DNA of 64,000 nucleotides from Sunxiuqinia sp965372405 (GCA_965372405.1 CBDVCE010000004.1:1-64000), one strand, 5' to 3'. Counted from the stretch's first letter, positions 18,545 to 27,523 are shown. The notes: generated from the sequence alone by a model not told the origin. Made by a program: numbers and translations.

Positions 18545-19357
18545 TTACTTATCCATGTGAACATCCATTTGTGGAAATGGAATGCTAATCCCAACTTCAT
18601 CCAATGCGATTTTACCAGCCTCGTAAACGTCAAAATAAACATCCCAGTAATCTTCGGGTGTTGCAAAAGGACGAACAGCCAGATTTACTGAACTATCTCC
18701 CAACTCACTCACTCCAATAAACGGAGCAGGATCTTTCAGCACTTTTGGATGACTGGTTAAAACTTTCATCAACACATTTTTGGCATCTTTGATATTTGCA
18801 TCATAAGCAATCCCAATAGTCAGGTCAACTCGAATATTTCCTTCAGTACTCAGATTCGTAATGTCTCCATTTGATATCGCACCATTTGGGATGATAATCG
18901 TTTTATTCTGAGGAGATAAAAGAATAGTCACAAAAATATGGACTTCCTTAACTGCTCCAAGATGCCCTTGAGCCTTAATTACATCCCCAACTTTGTAAGG
19001 CTTGAAAATAAGAATCATAACTCCTCCAGCAAAGTTTGCCAATGTGCCTTGCAAAGCAAAACCAATAGCCAACCCTGCAGCCCCAATTATGGCAATAAAA
19101 GAGGTAGTTTGAATACCAATCATCCCCGCCACACTAATTAAAAGAAGTGCTTTTAGCCCAATGTTGGTCAAACTGCTAACAAAACCAATTAGTGAGATAT
19201 TCATATCTTTGGCTTCCATTAGCTTTCTGGTAACCCGGGTAAAACGGTTGATGATCCAAAGACCAATAATCAGAACAACAATGGCCGATACGATTTTTGT
19301 TCCATGAGTCAAAATAAGCTCATAAGCTTTGTCGATAATGTGTTGATAATTTTCCAT
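18545..19357 (-). CDS. mscS: Small-conductance mechanosensitive channel
   Basis: The 270-residue protein has three N-terminal helices (about 18-38, 55-78, 82-110). The pore helix AAGLAIGFALQGTLANFAGG has the Gly/Ala packing typical of MscS. The beta domain follows (GDVIKAQGHLGAVKEVHIF, IIPNGAISNGDITNLS). It lets solutes out on hypo-osmotic shock. Monocistronic as far as can be seen. Confidence 0.96.
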   Translation of the reverse strand: MENYQHIIDKAYELILTHGTKIVSAIVVLIIGLWIINRFTRVTRKLMEAKDMNISLIGFVSSLTNIGLKALLLISVAGMIGIQTTSFIAIIGAAGLAIGFALQGTLANFAGGVMILIFKPYKVGDVIKAQGHLGAVKEVHIFVTILLSPQNKTIIIPNGAISNGDITNLSTEGNIRVDLTIGIAYDANIKDAKNVLMKVLTSHPKVLKDPAPFIGVSELGDSSVNLAVRPFATPEDYWDVYFDVYEAGKIALDEVGISIPFPQMDVHMDK

Positions 19358-19594
19358 TTGATTATATTTTAAGTTCTAAACAAAATTCCATTTAAAAAGT
19401 TAGGGGAATATCTGGATAAAGTCAAGTAATATTTTCAATTGAATTGATTCTTGATATATAAGTGGTATTGTGGAGGGCGTATGACTTATAAAAAGGGAAA
19501 TGATTTGCTAATGATAAGATTATATAGATTAAAAACTGTTAAAACTTCTAAAAACGTGAAACAAAATGAGCCACATAGACGTATTTAACATTAT

Positions 19595-19658
19595 ACTTTG
19601 CATTTTAGCGTTTGTTTGATGATTTAGTAGGGTTGATTGGTTGATTAAAATGCAAAGT
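19595..19658. repeat. 13-base inverted repeat in a gene-free stretch
   Basis: ACTTTGCATTTTA (19595-19607) is exactly repeated in inverse at 19646-19658, with 38 bases between. The 362-base gap 19358-19719 has no ORF I would defend. The repeat, followed by a plus-strand-type terminator, could be a small RNA or the ends of a tiny mobile element. Confidence 0.5.
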
Positions 19659-19690
19659 TCTCAAGGTAATTTTAGTTGTTTGTTTAGAGT

Positions 19691-19721
19691 GAAGCGGTGG
19701 ATTCCCACCGCTTCTTTATTT
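19691..19721. terminator. Strong hairpin before the PHP gene end
   Basis: GAAGCGGTGG / CCACCGCTTC with an ATTC loop is a perfect 10-base stem. The better T-rich tail (TTTATTT) is on the plus strand, although the only known adjacent gene (PHP protein) reads on the minus strand and ends 6 bases away at 19720. It probably ends that transcript, and perhaps a plus-strand RNA from the gap as well. Confidence 0.65.
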
Positions 19722-20829
19722 AATTAGCAAATTCAATAACGACCGGCAACGCTTCTCCCGAAAGCGTTTTCAAATTCTCAACTTCGTAATACATCTTCAA
19801 AACACTTGCATTTTCCAAACTTTCTGACACACCTTCCAATTCGATTAAGGTTGTCTTATTTGCTTCTATTGTAATTTGATCAGGGCAATTGAATCCAATT
19901 GAAGGTTGACGTTGTTTTAGTTTAAACGTAATATCACTTTCATTCTTAAGAAGCAAATGCTTTACATCATGGTTTTTCAACGCTAAAGGCTTATCTGTTA
20001 AGTCTAATGAATTAAAAAATAAGGGTGTTAAAAATTTCCTGTCTCCCACTAATTGATTGTCAAAATAAGCAACAGTTCGTCTATCAATCATAGCCTGTTT
20101 AACTCCTTCTACAGACCGTTCAGTTGCAAGAACCAATGTAAGTGGTCGTTTTTTGCCATTTATAAAAGTCATACTTGTGGCTCCATGAACATCTGAGTTT
20201 GCAAATAGAGTGAGGTTCTTTTCCTTAGCCCATTTCAAAGCTTCAGGATAAAATTTTTCATGATTAAAAATTTCAATTCCCTGCATGATTCCTTCGTTGT
20301 ATAAACGAGTATGTTCTTTCCACCAAAGTGTAGTATCTGGCTGTTGGGCTTTCCACCCCGGGTGGTTCCAAAAAACGAAAGCACCCTGATCTTTTGCCTC
20401 AACACATGCTTCCCACCAATCATCGCGCTCAAGTAAATTCGCATTTTCAATAAACAAGGCATTCAAATGACCAGGAGGCATTTTTCGGGTAATTTCGGCT
20501 GCTTGTACTAAAACTATTCCGAGACGATCTGCCATTGGTTTTGCAATTTCATACGAACGATTATGATCTGCCTTTATATCCTGCGAATGTGGAAGATATT
20601 CTAAGTGATCTGTAATCGAAATTGCATCCAGTCCTTCAAGCCAGGCTTCCTGAACCCTCACTGTTGGCCAAACATCACCATCAGAAAAAACAGTGTGCAT
20701 ATGAAAATCACATTTCAAGGTCAGGTAACCGGGGATATCCGGAATATTAATTTCTGTTCGGTTTTGAGAAAAGGAAAAATTTGAAAAGAAAAAAAGAAAA
20801 ATCAGAAGTAATAGGTTAAGTTTCTTCAT
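19720..20829 (-). CDS. Secreted PHP-domain phosphoesterase (Sb-PDE-like)
   Basis: The 369-residue product has a signal peptide (1-22) and a PHP metallophosphoesterase domain (about 35-290). Metal ligands are visible: HMH (43, 45), Asp50, DH (74, 75), Glu112, His121, His156 in FWNHPGW, and Asp213/His215 in NSDVHG. A small beta domain follows. Members act on phosphodiesters or organophosphates outside the cytoplasm; the substrate is not predictable here. It stands alone. Confidence 0.85.
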   Translation of the reverse strand: MKKLNLLLLIFLFFFSNFSFSQNRTEINIPDIPGYLTLKCDFHMHTVFSDGDVWPTVRVQEAWLEGLDAISITDHLEYLPHSQDIKADHNRSYEIAKPMADRLGIVLVQAAEITRKMPPGHLNALFIENANLLERDDWWEACVEAKDQGAFVFWNHPGWKAQQPDTTLWWKEHTRLYNEGIMQGIEIFNHEKFYPEALKWAKEKNLTLFANSDVHGATSMTFINGKKRPLTLVLATERSVEGVKQAMIDRRTVAYFDNQLVGDRKFLTPLFFNSLDLTDKPLALKNHDVKHLLLKNESDITFKLKQRQPSIGFNCPDQITIEANKTTLIELEGVSESLENASVLKMYYEVENLKTLSGEALPVVIEFAN

Positions 20830-20938
20830 GGTAAATTGGTTAAGTTTCGGATTACAAACTTAAAACATCTATCGCAAATAATTAAAAGTTATAGACTTAA
20901 ATTACTCTGAATTGCAAATTTGGGGAGTGAAAATGATT

Positions 20939-21118
20939 TTATTTCTTCTTGGTAATTGGCTTGACTGGCTTAACAACAATCTCATGCCGGCAATTTGGAC
21001 AAATGTAAATTTCGCAACCTGTACAAGCAAAACAATTGCCACAATCTCGCTGCAAGCTTCCTTTTTCAAAAGATCCGTTACAATGATTACAAATTAATAT
21101 TTCTTCTTGCTCATCCAT
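20939..21118 (-). CDS. 59-residue eight-cysteine zinc-ribbon-like protein, coupled to the metal transporter
   Basis: This short gene begins MDEQEEILICNHC and ends PITKKK. Its eight cysteines fall in CxxC pairs (10/13, 26/29, 32/35, 40/43), plus His12 and His45: enough for two zinc sites. The ATG overlaps the transporter-permease stop by eight bases (ATGGATGA), so translation is coupled to the znuABC-like genes. It has no signal peptide and is cytoplasmic. A zinc buffer, delivery factor or regulator is inferred from position only. It is below usual length cutoffs, and an opposite-strand reading here (20912-21097) is a shadow. Confidence 0.78.
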   Translation of the reverse strand: MDEQEEILICNHCNGSFEKGSLQRDCGNCFACTGCEIYICPNCRHEIVVKPVKPITKKK

Positions 21119-21944
21119 TTTTTAGTTGAAGTTTTGCCTTGGTAACAGATAAGATTTTCATTAAAGCAAATAAAACAACCAATGTGAAAATAATAGAAGC
21201 TCCGGAAGGAATATCGACATAAAACGAGATTAGCAAACCTGTGAAAGATCCTAAAAATGCAAAGAGGGCAGAAAACCCAATCATCTTTTTAAAATCTTTG
21301 GTAAACAAATTTGCAGTAGCTTGTGGTAAGGTGAGCAATGATAAAATAAGGATAATCCCAACAACTCTGATGTTCAAAACAATGGTTATGGCAATCAAAC
21401 TAATCAATAAGTAATTAATCAATCCAACCGGTAGTCCTGTTGTTCTGGCAAAATCTTCATCAAAAGCTATATACAAGATTGTTCGATAAAACAATGCAAA
21501 GACTAACAACAGAATAAAGGATAAAGCTCCCATTAACCAAATTTCAGTAACTGTTACTGTAAGGATGGAGCCAAAAAGATAACTCATTAAATTAGGAGCA
21601 TAACCTGGAGTTATATGAATAAAAATAATACCAATAGCCATCCCCAATGACCACCAAATTGCAATACTGGAATCTTCACGAACTTTTGCTTTTTGAGTAA
21701 ATAGTTGTATTCCCACGCCAGATAATACAGCAAAGATTGCTGCTCCAACAAGCGGGTTCCATCCTAAAAAATAACCAATACCAATTCCACCAAAAGACGA
21801 ATGGGTAATACCTCCACTAACAAACACAATTCGTCTTGAAACAATATAAGTTCCAATAATCCCACAACTTAATGCAGCAAAAAAGGATGCCAACACAGCA
21901 TGCACAAAAAAATCGTATGAAAACAGATCAATGATGGTGTTCAT
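21111..21944 (-). CDS. znuB: Metal-ion ABC transporter permease (ZnuB/MntB family)
   Basis: The 277-residue integral membrane protein has about eight helices and family motifs: FFAALSCGIIGTYIVSRRIVF near the start, GGITHSSFGGIGIGYFLG, and LTLPQATANLF. It forms the channel for Zn or Mn import with the ATPase encoded upstream. Its start overlaps the ATPase gene by 17 bases and its end overlaps the cysteine-rich small protein. Confidence 0.92.
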   Translation of the reverse strand: MNTIIDLFSYDFFVHAVLASFFAALSCGIIGTYIVSRRIVFVSGGITHSSFGGIGIGYFLGWNPLVGAAIFAVLSGVGIQLFTQKAKVREDSSIAIWWSLGMAIGIIFIHITPGYAPNLMSYLFGSILTVTVTEIWLMGALSFILLLVFALFYRTILYIAFDEDFARTTGLPVGLINYLLISLIAITIVLNIRVVGIILILSLLTLPQATANLFTKDFKKMIGFSALFAFLGSFTGLLISFYVDIPSGASIIFTLVVLFALMKILSVTKAKLQLKNG

Positions 21945-22689
21945 GGTTATCGTGGTTGCTTAAAACAGTATGAGGAATATCTCCATGTGTTATAATTTGT
22001 AAAGGACAATCATATGAAGCAAGCTGCTCAGTAGATATCACATTGCTAGGATGATAGTGAAGATGAAGGTTTACACAAGCTATGGTTTTTACGTAATAAG
22101 AAATCGTACCCACATCGTGCGAAACCAATATAATTGCCATGTGCTTGTTTAGCTCCTTCAACTTCTCATACAATTCATTTTCAAATTGATTATCAACAAA
22201 AGTTTCGGGCTCATCCAATATTAAAAGATCGGGTTGATTCATTAATGACCGGCAAAGAAAAACACGTTGCATCTGACCTCCGGAAAGTTCACCGATAGCT
22301 TTATTCTTTAACTGAATAATACCCATCTCTTCCAATAAGCTTTCAGCATAATTAGAATCTGTTCGGTTACTTTTAAACCAGTTAAATTTATTTCCATCTG
22401 ATTTGCCGGAACGTACCACATCTAAAACCGTAATTGGAAACCTTTTGTCTACCTGATTAATTTGTGGCAAGTAGCCCAACTTATTCGCAGCTATATTAAA
22501 TTTAATTTCACCATCAGACGGTTCTACCAATCCCAGAATAGCTTTAATTAATGTTGTCTTTCCGCCTCCATTTGGACCAATCATGCCAATAAAGTCACCT
22601 TGCGTTACTTCAAAATTGACTTTACTCAAGACAAGTTCCTGGTCAAATCGAACATTAAGATTACTTATTTCAAGGAGTTTCTGGTTCAT
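21928..22689 (-). CDS. znuC: Metal-ion ABC transporter ATPase with histidine-rich tail
   Basis: The 253-residue ATPase has Walker A GPNGGGKTT, the Q-loop LGYLPQ, signature LSGGQMQ, Walker B DLLILDEPE and the switch histidine VSHD. An unusual C-terminus, NHDNHEHHH, has five His in nine residues and may bind metal and tune transport to zinc level. It starts with a 4-base overlap (ATGA) with the binding-protein gene. Confidence 0.93.
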   Translation of the reverse strand: MNQKLLEISNLNVRFDQELVLSKVNFEVTQGDFIGMIGPNGGGKTTLIKAILGLVEPSDGEIKFNIAANKLGYLPQINQVDKRFPITVLDVVRSGKSDGNKFNWFKSNRTDSNYAESLLEEMGIIQLKNKAIGELSGGQMQRVFLCRSLMNQPDLLILDEPETFVDNQFENELYEKLKELNKHMAIILVSHDVGTISYYVKTIACVNLHLHYHPSNVISTEQLASYDCPLQIITHGDIPHTVLSNHDNHEHHH

Positions 22690-23546
22690 TTTGATACCTC
22701 TACAATTTTATCAGCTATAACAAGTATTTGCGCTCCCCAATTCTCTGTCAACGGATCAAGTTGAACAACCTTGGCTCCAATCTCTTTGGCAAGTTGATTT
22801 GCATTGCCTCTATCAAACTCTTTTTGAATGAATATTGCTTTGAGATTATTTGCTCTGCCCATATCAATCAATTCACTCATGTATCTTGGAGAAGGATCTT
22901 TTCCTTGAACTTCAACTGTGATTTGCTCTAAATCATAATCACGTGCCAGGTAAGTAAAAGACGGATGGAAAATCAAAAACTTGCGATTTTCAATATCTTC
23001 AAACTTCTTTACAATAGAGTTGTGCAATTCATCAATTTCCACCTGAAATGCTTCATGGTTCGTTGTAAAGGTTTCTTTCATCTCAGGAAAAAGTTCGACT
23101 AATGCTTCAAATGTTAGCTTGACAATCTTTTTAACCTCTTTGGGCGACATCCAAATATGAGGATCAATTCCATTTAAATGAACATGGTCACCATGTTGAA
23201 TTTTTTTTGCAGCAACTAAATCAGCCAAAAGTGATGTATCAAATACTTTTAGTTTTTCATTTGCCTGACTGATTTTCTCGTGCCATGAGGCTTCAAAAGC
23301 AATATGCCCAATTCTTAACCATGCTGATGATTTTGAAAGTGCTTTCATCTGTGATGGCAATAACTCATAAGTTGCTGGGCTTGCACCTGGAGGAATAAGA
23401 ACATCAACATCAACAAAGTCGCCTGTTATTTTTTCAACAAAATATTTTTGCGGAAGAATACTAACGGTGACATTAGGTTTTCCAGATTGTTTCTGGGTTC
23501 CACAAGCAACCGCAAATAGCAGTAAAATGAATAGAAGTTTTCTCAT
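22686..23546 (-). CDS. znuA: Metal-binding lipoprotein of the ABC importer (ZnuA/MntA family)
   Basis: I start at the ATG at 23546 (MRKLLFILLLFAVAC), because it puts the signal peptide and lipobox Cys15 in register; an ATG at 23570 would add eight residues. The cluster A-I fold has metal-ligand histidines in GDHVHLNGIDPHIWMSP and IFHPSFTYLARDY, and a late acidic ligand near QLDPLTENWG. The His-containing loop is shorter than in many zinc-specific ZnuA proteins, so Zn versus Mn is not settled by sequence; the His-rich ATPase tail and Cys-rich partner favour Zn. Confidence 0.9.
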   Translation of the reverse strand: MRKLLFILLLFAVACGTQKQSGKPNVTVSILPQKYFVEKITGDFVDVDVLIPPGASPATYELLPSQMKALSKSSAWLRIGHIAFEASWHEKISQANEKLKVFDTSLLADLVAAKKIQHGDHVHLNGIDPHIWMSPKEVKKIVKLTFEALVELFPEMKETFTTNHEAFQVEIDELHNSIVKKFEDIENRKFLIFHPSFTYLARDYDLEQITVEVQGKDPSPRYMSELIDMGRANNLKAIFIQKEFDRGNANQLAKEIGAKVVQLDPLTENWGAQILVIADKIVEVSK

Positions 23547-23646
23547 GATTTTGGATAAATCTTTTGCCAAAGATAGTTAAACGATAACTTTTGGAATAAC
23601 CATTAAAGCTATCTTTTGTTGAATCGCCTTCCTTAAATACTTAGAA

Positions 23647-23931
23647 TTATTTTTTCAGCTTAATCTTTTTAACCTTAATCTGGTCTTTATCAGGCACCGG
23701 GTCATGCCCATGAGTGCCCCATGGATTGCATTTGGCAATTCGTTTAGTAGCTAACCAAAAGCCTTTAAAAGGTCCGTGAATTTTCACTGCTTCCAAGGCA
23801 TACTGAGAACAAGAAGGAATATGTCTGCAAGACGCAGGAGTTAACGGGGAAATTGCATATTTATAGAAATACACAGGTATTAAGAGTACCCATCCTAACA
23901 ACTTCAAAATAAATTTAGCGACACATTGCAT
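23647..23931 (-). CDS. yidD: Membrane protein insertion efficiency factor YidD
   Basis: The 94-residue protein has the whole YidD signature: YKYAISPLTPASCRHIPSCS, with the three conserved cysteines, YALEAVKIHGPFKG and KCNPWGTHGHDPVP. It is a small membrane-associated helper of YidC. Here it is not next to rnpA or yidC, as is often the case in this phylum. Confidence 0.95.
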   Translation of the reverse strand: MQCVAKFILKLLGWVLLIPVYFYKYAISPLTPASCRHIPSCSQYALEAVKIHGPFKGFWLATKRIAKCNPWGTHGHDPVPDKDQIKVKKIKLKK

Positions 23932-23988
23932 AACCCCAAGTTTTGAGTGGGCTAAATTAATGAAAAGTTTGATTCTGAAATAAACAGT

Positions 23989-24327
23989 TTAATCCTGACA
24001 CATTGGAACCGTTCGAATTACTTTATGGTCTTCCAAAAAACTTTCCCATTCCTGCTGCTCAAAACTTACGTCATTGCCATTTACATCATACACGTTGCAA
24101 TAAACACATGACCAAATCTGGCAGTATAAATGGTAATAATTTTCACCCTTAAACTCAATTATATCAACTGTGCAGATATCACACATATTATCACTACTCT
24201 GCAAATCATTAATAGCTTGTTGTAGCGATTCTGGAAAAGTTTCTAAGCCTAATTCTTCATCTTTGTCATCATTGCAAGCCACAAACAACAAATTCAACAA
24301 TATGCACAAAATAAGAAGCTGCCTCAT
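23989..24327 (-). CDS. Small cysteine-rich lipoprotein, function unknown
   Basis: The 112-residue product has a lipobox (LLFVAC, Cys18) followed by an acidic linker. The mature domain has five cysteines (CDIC, CQIWSCVYC) and a further one at PMC, in strands around IIEFKGENYYHLYC. This resembles small Bacteroidota periplasmic lipoproteins of uncharacterised DUF type. I do not recognise a function; the cysteines probably form disulfides. Confidence 0.75.
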   Translation of the reverse strand: MRQLLILCILLNLLFVACNDDKDEELGLETFPESLQQAINDLQSSDNMCDICTVDIIEFKGENYYHLYCQIWSCVYCNVYDVNGNDVSFEQQEWESFLEDHKVIRTVPMCQD

Positions 24328-24395
24328 GATTTTTTCTTTTAAAGATGAAAACTAAACTCCAACAGTTGCGTTAACCTTTTTGAAAATACGAAATC

Positions 24396-25076
24396 ATGCC
24401 TAAAGCACAGGAATATCAGAAAAGAGAAGTTGAATTGTTGGAGGAAGTTGTAATTGGGAATGAAGAAATCTCACCTGATGTATATTTGCTTTCTATTAAA
24501 AGGAAACACGACTTTCAAGCTGGCCAAGTTATGAAGCTAGCTGTTGATCTTGACCAACCACCTCGCATTTACAGTATTTGTAGTGGCAATAATGAAGACG
24601 AGCTTCAGATTCTTTTTAATATTAAAGATGATGGCTACCTCACCCCAAAACTTTCAACATTAATTCCTGGCGATCAAGTATTAGTTTCGAAACCTTATGG
24701 AAGTTTTATCGGAACTTCTAATCCTGCTTTTTGGATTGCAACCGGAACCGGGATAGCTCCGTTCTACAGCATGCTAAAATCTGGACAATTTGATGTCAAA
24801 ACACTAATTCATGGATGCAGACAATTAAATCAATTTTATTTTGAAGATGAATTGGATTATGCATTGAGTGAAAAATACGTAAGATGCTGTTCTCAGGAAC
24901 AATCTTGCAATGTTTTCCCGGGAAGAGTTACCGATTATTTGAAAACACTTTCTCATTTTCCGAATGATCACTTCTATTTTTTATGCGGAAAAGCATTGAT
25001 GGTTGTTGAAGTCAGGGATTTTTTAATTGAGAAGGGAATTCCATTTGAAAACATTATTGCTGAAATTTATTTCTAA
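24396..25076 (+). CDS. FAD/NAD(P)-dependent oxidoreductase, ferredoxin-reductase type
   Basis: The 226-residue protein has the FAD-binding barrel (about 15-105; RIYS is the flavin-binding RxYS motif) and the nucleotide-binding domain (about 110-226; WIATGTGIAPFYSML, and a C-terminal ENIIAEIYF aromatic end). It lacks an iron-sulfur domain, so it must pass electrons to a separate partner. It is 21 bases upstream of rlmN and may be co-transcribed. Substrate unknown. Confidence 0.88.
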   Translation: MPKAQEYQKREVELLEEVVIGNEEISPDVYLLSIKRKHDFQAGQVMKLAVDLDQPPRIYSICSGNNEDELQILFNIKDDGYLTPKLSTLIPGDQVLVSKPYGSFIGTSNPAFWIATGTGIAPFYSMLKSGQFDVKTLIHGCRQLNQFYFEDELDYALSEKYVRCCSQEQSCNVFPGRVTDYLKTLSHFPNDHFYFLCGKALMVVEVRDFLIEKGIPFENIIAEIYF

Positions 25077-25097
25077 TTTTGCCGAAAAGAAAGAACA

Positions 25098-26123
25098 ATG
25101 TCTAAAGAAGCACTTTTTGGAAAAACCTTAAACGAACTGCAAGAGTTAGTTTTAGAATTGGGATTACCCAAATTCACTGCCAAACAGCTCACTGATTGGC
25201 TATACAAAAAAGAAGTGTCTTCAATTGAAGAGATGACTAATCTTTCAAAAAAAGCCCGCGAAGTTCTTTCTAAAAAATATGACTTTGGTTTAATTGAATC
25301 GACCAAAGTGCAGGAAAGCAAAGACGGCACTAAGAAATACCTCTTTCCTACAGCTCATGGTCAATTTATTGAAACAGCCATGATTCCTGACAAAGACCGC
25401 AAAACTGTTTGTGTCTCTTCGCAAGTTGGATGCAAAATGGGATGCCTTTTTTGTATGACTGGCAAGCAAGGTTTCCAAGGACAATTAAATGCTGGGGATA
25501 TTATTAATCAGGTTCGTAATATTGCCGAATGGCAAGATATTTCAAACATCGTTTATATGGGGATGGGTGAACCTTTTGACAATTTGGATGAAGTGCTTAA
25601 AAGTACTGAAATACTCACGGCTGAATGGGGTTTTGCAATGAGTCCACGACGCATAACCGTTTCATCCATCGGAATTGTTCCTGGCTTGGTTCGTTTCTTA
25701 AATGAAAGTGAAACACACCTTGCAATTAGTCTTCACACTCCTTTTCACGAGGAACGTCAAAAGCTGATGCCCGTTGAAATAGCCTATCCGCTAGAAGATA
25801 TTTTACATGAAATAAGGAATTGGGATTTTGGTCGCCAGCGACGCATTTCATTTGAATACATTGTTTTTAATGGGCTGAATGATACTCCTGCTCATGTTAG
25901 AGAGATGTCTCGTGTTTTGGAAGGTATCAAATGCCGCATTAATCTCATCCGCTTCCATCCAATTCCTGGTACTCCATTAAAAGGGACAGATGAAAATACC
26001 TTGCAAGAATTTAAAGATGCCCTCAACGCAAAAAACATCACTACAACTATCCGAGCTTCTCGTGGTCAGGATATCTATGCTGCATGTGGATTGTTATCTA
26101 CTAAAGAGCTGGGTAATAAATAG
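25098..26123 (+). CDS. rlmN: 23S rRNA A2503 / tRNA A37 C2-methyltransferase
   Basis: This 341-residue radical-SAM enzyme has CKMGCLFCMTG, the CxxxCxxC cluster motif, with YMGMGEPFDN and the resting-methyl cysteine near the C-terminus (AACGLL). The N-terminal HhH-like domain (1-90) binds RNA. It methylates A2503 of 23S rRNA and A37 of some tRNAs. Confidence 0.97.
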   Translation: MSKEALFGKTLNELQELVLELGLPKFTAKQLTDWLYKKEVSSIEEMTNLSKKAREVLSKKYDFGLIESTKVQESKDGTKKYLFPTAHGQFIETAMIPDKDRKTVCVSSQVGCKMGCLFCMTGKQGFQGQLNAGDIINQVRNIAEWQDISNIVYMGMGEPFDNLDEVLKSTEILTAEWGFAMSPRRITVSSIGIVPGLVRFLNESETHLAISLHTPFHEERQKLMPVEIAYPLEDILHEIRNWDFGRQRRISFEYIVFNGLNDTPAHVREMSRVLEGIKCRINLIRFHPIPGTPLKGTDENTLQEFKDALNAKNITTTIRASRGQDIYAACGLLSTKELGNK

Positions 26124-26196
26124 TCACATAGAACTCTGACCCGCTTTCAGAAAACTTTATTATCCTATTTTGTACTTTTATGCATGCATTTTAAAT

Positions 26197-26277
26197 GAGG
26201 CATTAGCTCAGTTGGTTTAGTCCGTCAGCTGCCGGATGACAGGATAAAAGTCACTGGTTCGAATTCAGTATGCCTCA
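26197..26277 (+). pseudogene. tRNA-like relic with replaced D/anticodon region
   Basis: GAGGCAT and ATGCCTC make a perfect 7-base acceptor stem. TA-GCTC-AGTTGG is a normal start of a D arm, and ACTGG-TTCGAAT-TCAGT is a T arm with the canonical loop. No GAGC partner for the D stem and no anticodon arm are present. Instead, 26221-26243 reads like a hairpin (GTCA...TGAC around GCTGCCGG) similar to the palindrome at 51484. It looks like a Val-type tRNA gene disrupted by a short repeat. Confidence 0.65.
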
Positions 26278-26401
26278 CTTTTTAAAATCAGATAATAAGT
26301 CTGTTTTTATTATACATCCCAGAAATAACACCATTTAAAATCCGGTTTGAAGAATTCATTTATATTTACGCACTCAAACCAATAGCCAAAAACTAAATGC
26401 C

Positions 26402-27523
26402 ATGATTAAACCAGCTTTCGTATTTCTTACCTTTCTTATATTAATCAGCTCATGTGCCACAAACCAGCCTAAATATAAATCAACTACGCTTGAAGCTAAA
26501 GACATAAAAGCCTACTGCATAGATTTTAATTGGGGAGATGGAGGCCCAAATGCTTTTGCAGCGCCTGGGTTATGGGCAGATGCCAATCCTGCCGAACATG
26601 TAAAATGGTATAAAGACCTGGGTGTAAATGTAATTCAAACATTTGCGGTGTCCTGTAATGGTTATGCATGGTATAAAAATGGGTTTGTACCTGAACAGCC
26701 CGGATTAAAGCATGATTTTCTAAATGAAGTTGTTCGCTTAGGACATTTAGAAGGCATGAAAGTAATGGCCTACTTCTGCGTGTCATCAAATACGCGTTGG
26801 GGATTGTTGCATCCCGAAGAAAGCTATGGTGTCCCAGCTGATGGGCACATCCCTCTAACATTAGATTATTTGGACTTTTTCGGAAAATCAATTCAGGATG
26901 CTTTGGCAAAAACAGACATTGACGGATTTATGATCGATTGGTTATTTCATGGGCCAATTCATCCGGGGAAACGCTTAATGTGGCTGCCATGCGAACAACA
27001 AATGTGGACAGAATTGATGGAGTCAGAATTTCCGGGCAAAGAAAATATTAGTCAGGAACAAGAAGATGAGTTTGCAAGACGCTCCGTAGCACGTTGCTGG
27101 GAACATATTCATCAGTCTGCAAAATCAGTAAAGCCAGATTGTACGATTTGGCTAAGTTGCTATGATTTAAAACACCCCCAAATGAAAGGCTCAGAAATAT
27201 TTAAAGAAATAGATTGGCTGATGAATGAAGCTGGAGATATTGAAACAGTGCAAGAGGTAAAAACACTTATTGGCAAAAACACTAAACTTATAACGTGTTT
27301 GGCAAATTGGAACAATGCCGACCCTAAAGAAGTGGTTCCTGCTGCTCAACAAATTGGAGTTGGATTATACGGATTTACCAAACCTACTGAAAACTCATTG
27401 CTTCCATCAATGGCAAAATACCTTACCAGTCCTATTGATAGTTTTAAAGGAGATGAGAAAAACATCGCAACTTTGGTACGAGCATACAAAGGTGTTCCTC
27501 TCGATTTTATTGAGAAGAAATAA
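26402..27523 (+). CDS. TIM-barrel lipoprotein, putative glycoside hydrolase
   Basis: The 373-residue lipoprotein (lipobox LILISSC, Cys18) has a barrel-like domain with FNWGDGG, WYKDLGVNVIQTFAV, a strand ending DIDGFMIDWLFHG and a late WLMNEAGDIETV. The acidic strand ends resemble families related to GH29 or other retaining hydrolases, but I cannot fix the nucleophile. It is a probable surface or periplasmic carbohydrate enzyme. It begins a same-strand run with the unusual regulator and the cytochrome fusion downstream. Confidence 0.65.
   Translation: MIKPAFVFLTFLILISSCATNQPKYKSTTLEAKDIKAYCIDFNWGDGGPNAFAAPGLWADANPAEHVKWYKDLGVNVIQTFAVSCNGYAWYKNGFVPEQPGLKHDFLNEVVRLGHLEGMKVMAYFCVSSNTRWGLLHPEESYGVPADGHIPLTLDYLDFFGKSIQDALAKTDIDGFMIDWLFHGPIHPGKRLMWLPCEQQMWTELMESEFPGKENISQEQEDEFARRSVARCWEHIHQSAKSVKPDCTIWLSCYDLKHPQMKGSEIFKEIDWLMNEAGDIETVQEVKTLIGKNTKLITCLANWNNADPKEVVPAAQQIGVGLYGFTKPTENSLLPSMAKYLTSPIDSFKGDEKNIATLVRAYKGVPLDFIEKK

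Noticed and set aside
19440..19710. Three mini-ORFs of 17-35 codons in the gap
   Set aside because: No start signals, no conserved motif, low-complexity composition.
20912..21097. 61-codon plus-strand reading frame
   Set aside because: It is the opposite strand of the eight-cysteine protein, whose CxxC pattern and coupling are far stronger.
23569..23616. AAAGATAG/CTATCTTT inverted repeat before the metal-binding gene as a Zur site
   Set aside because: A 32-base spacing and no match to known Zur boxes; more likely chance or a weak yidD terminator.
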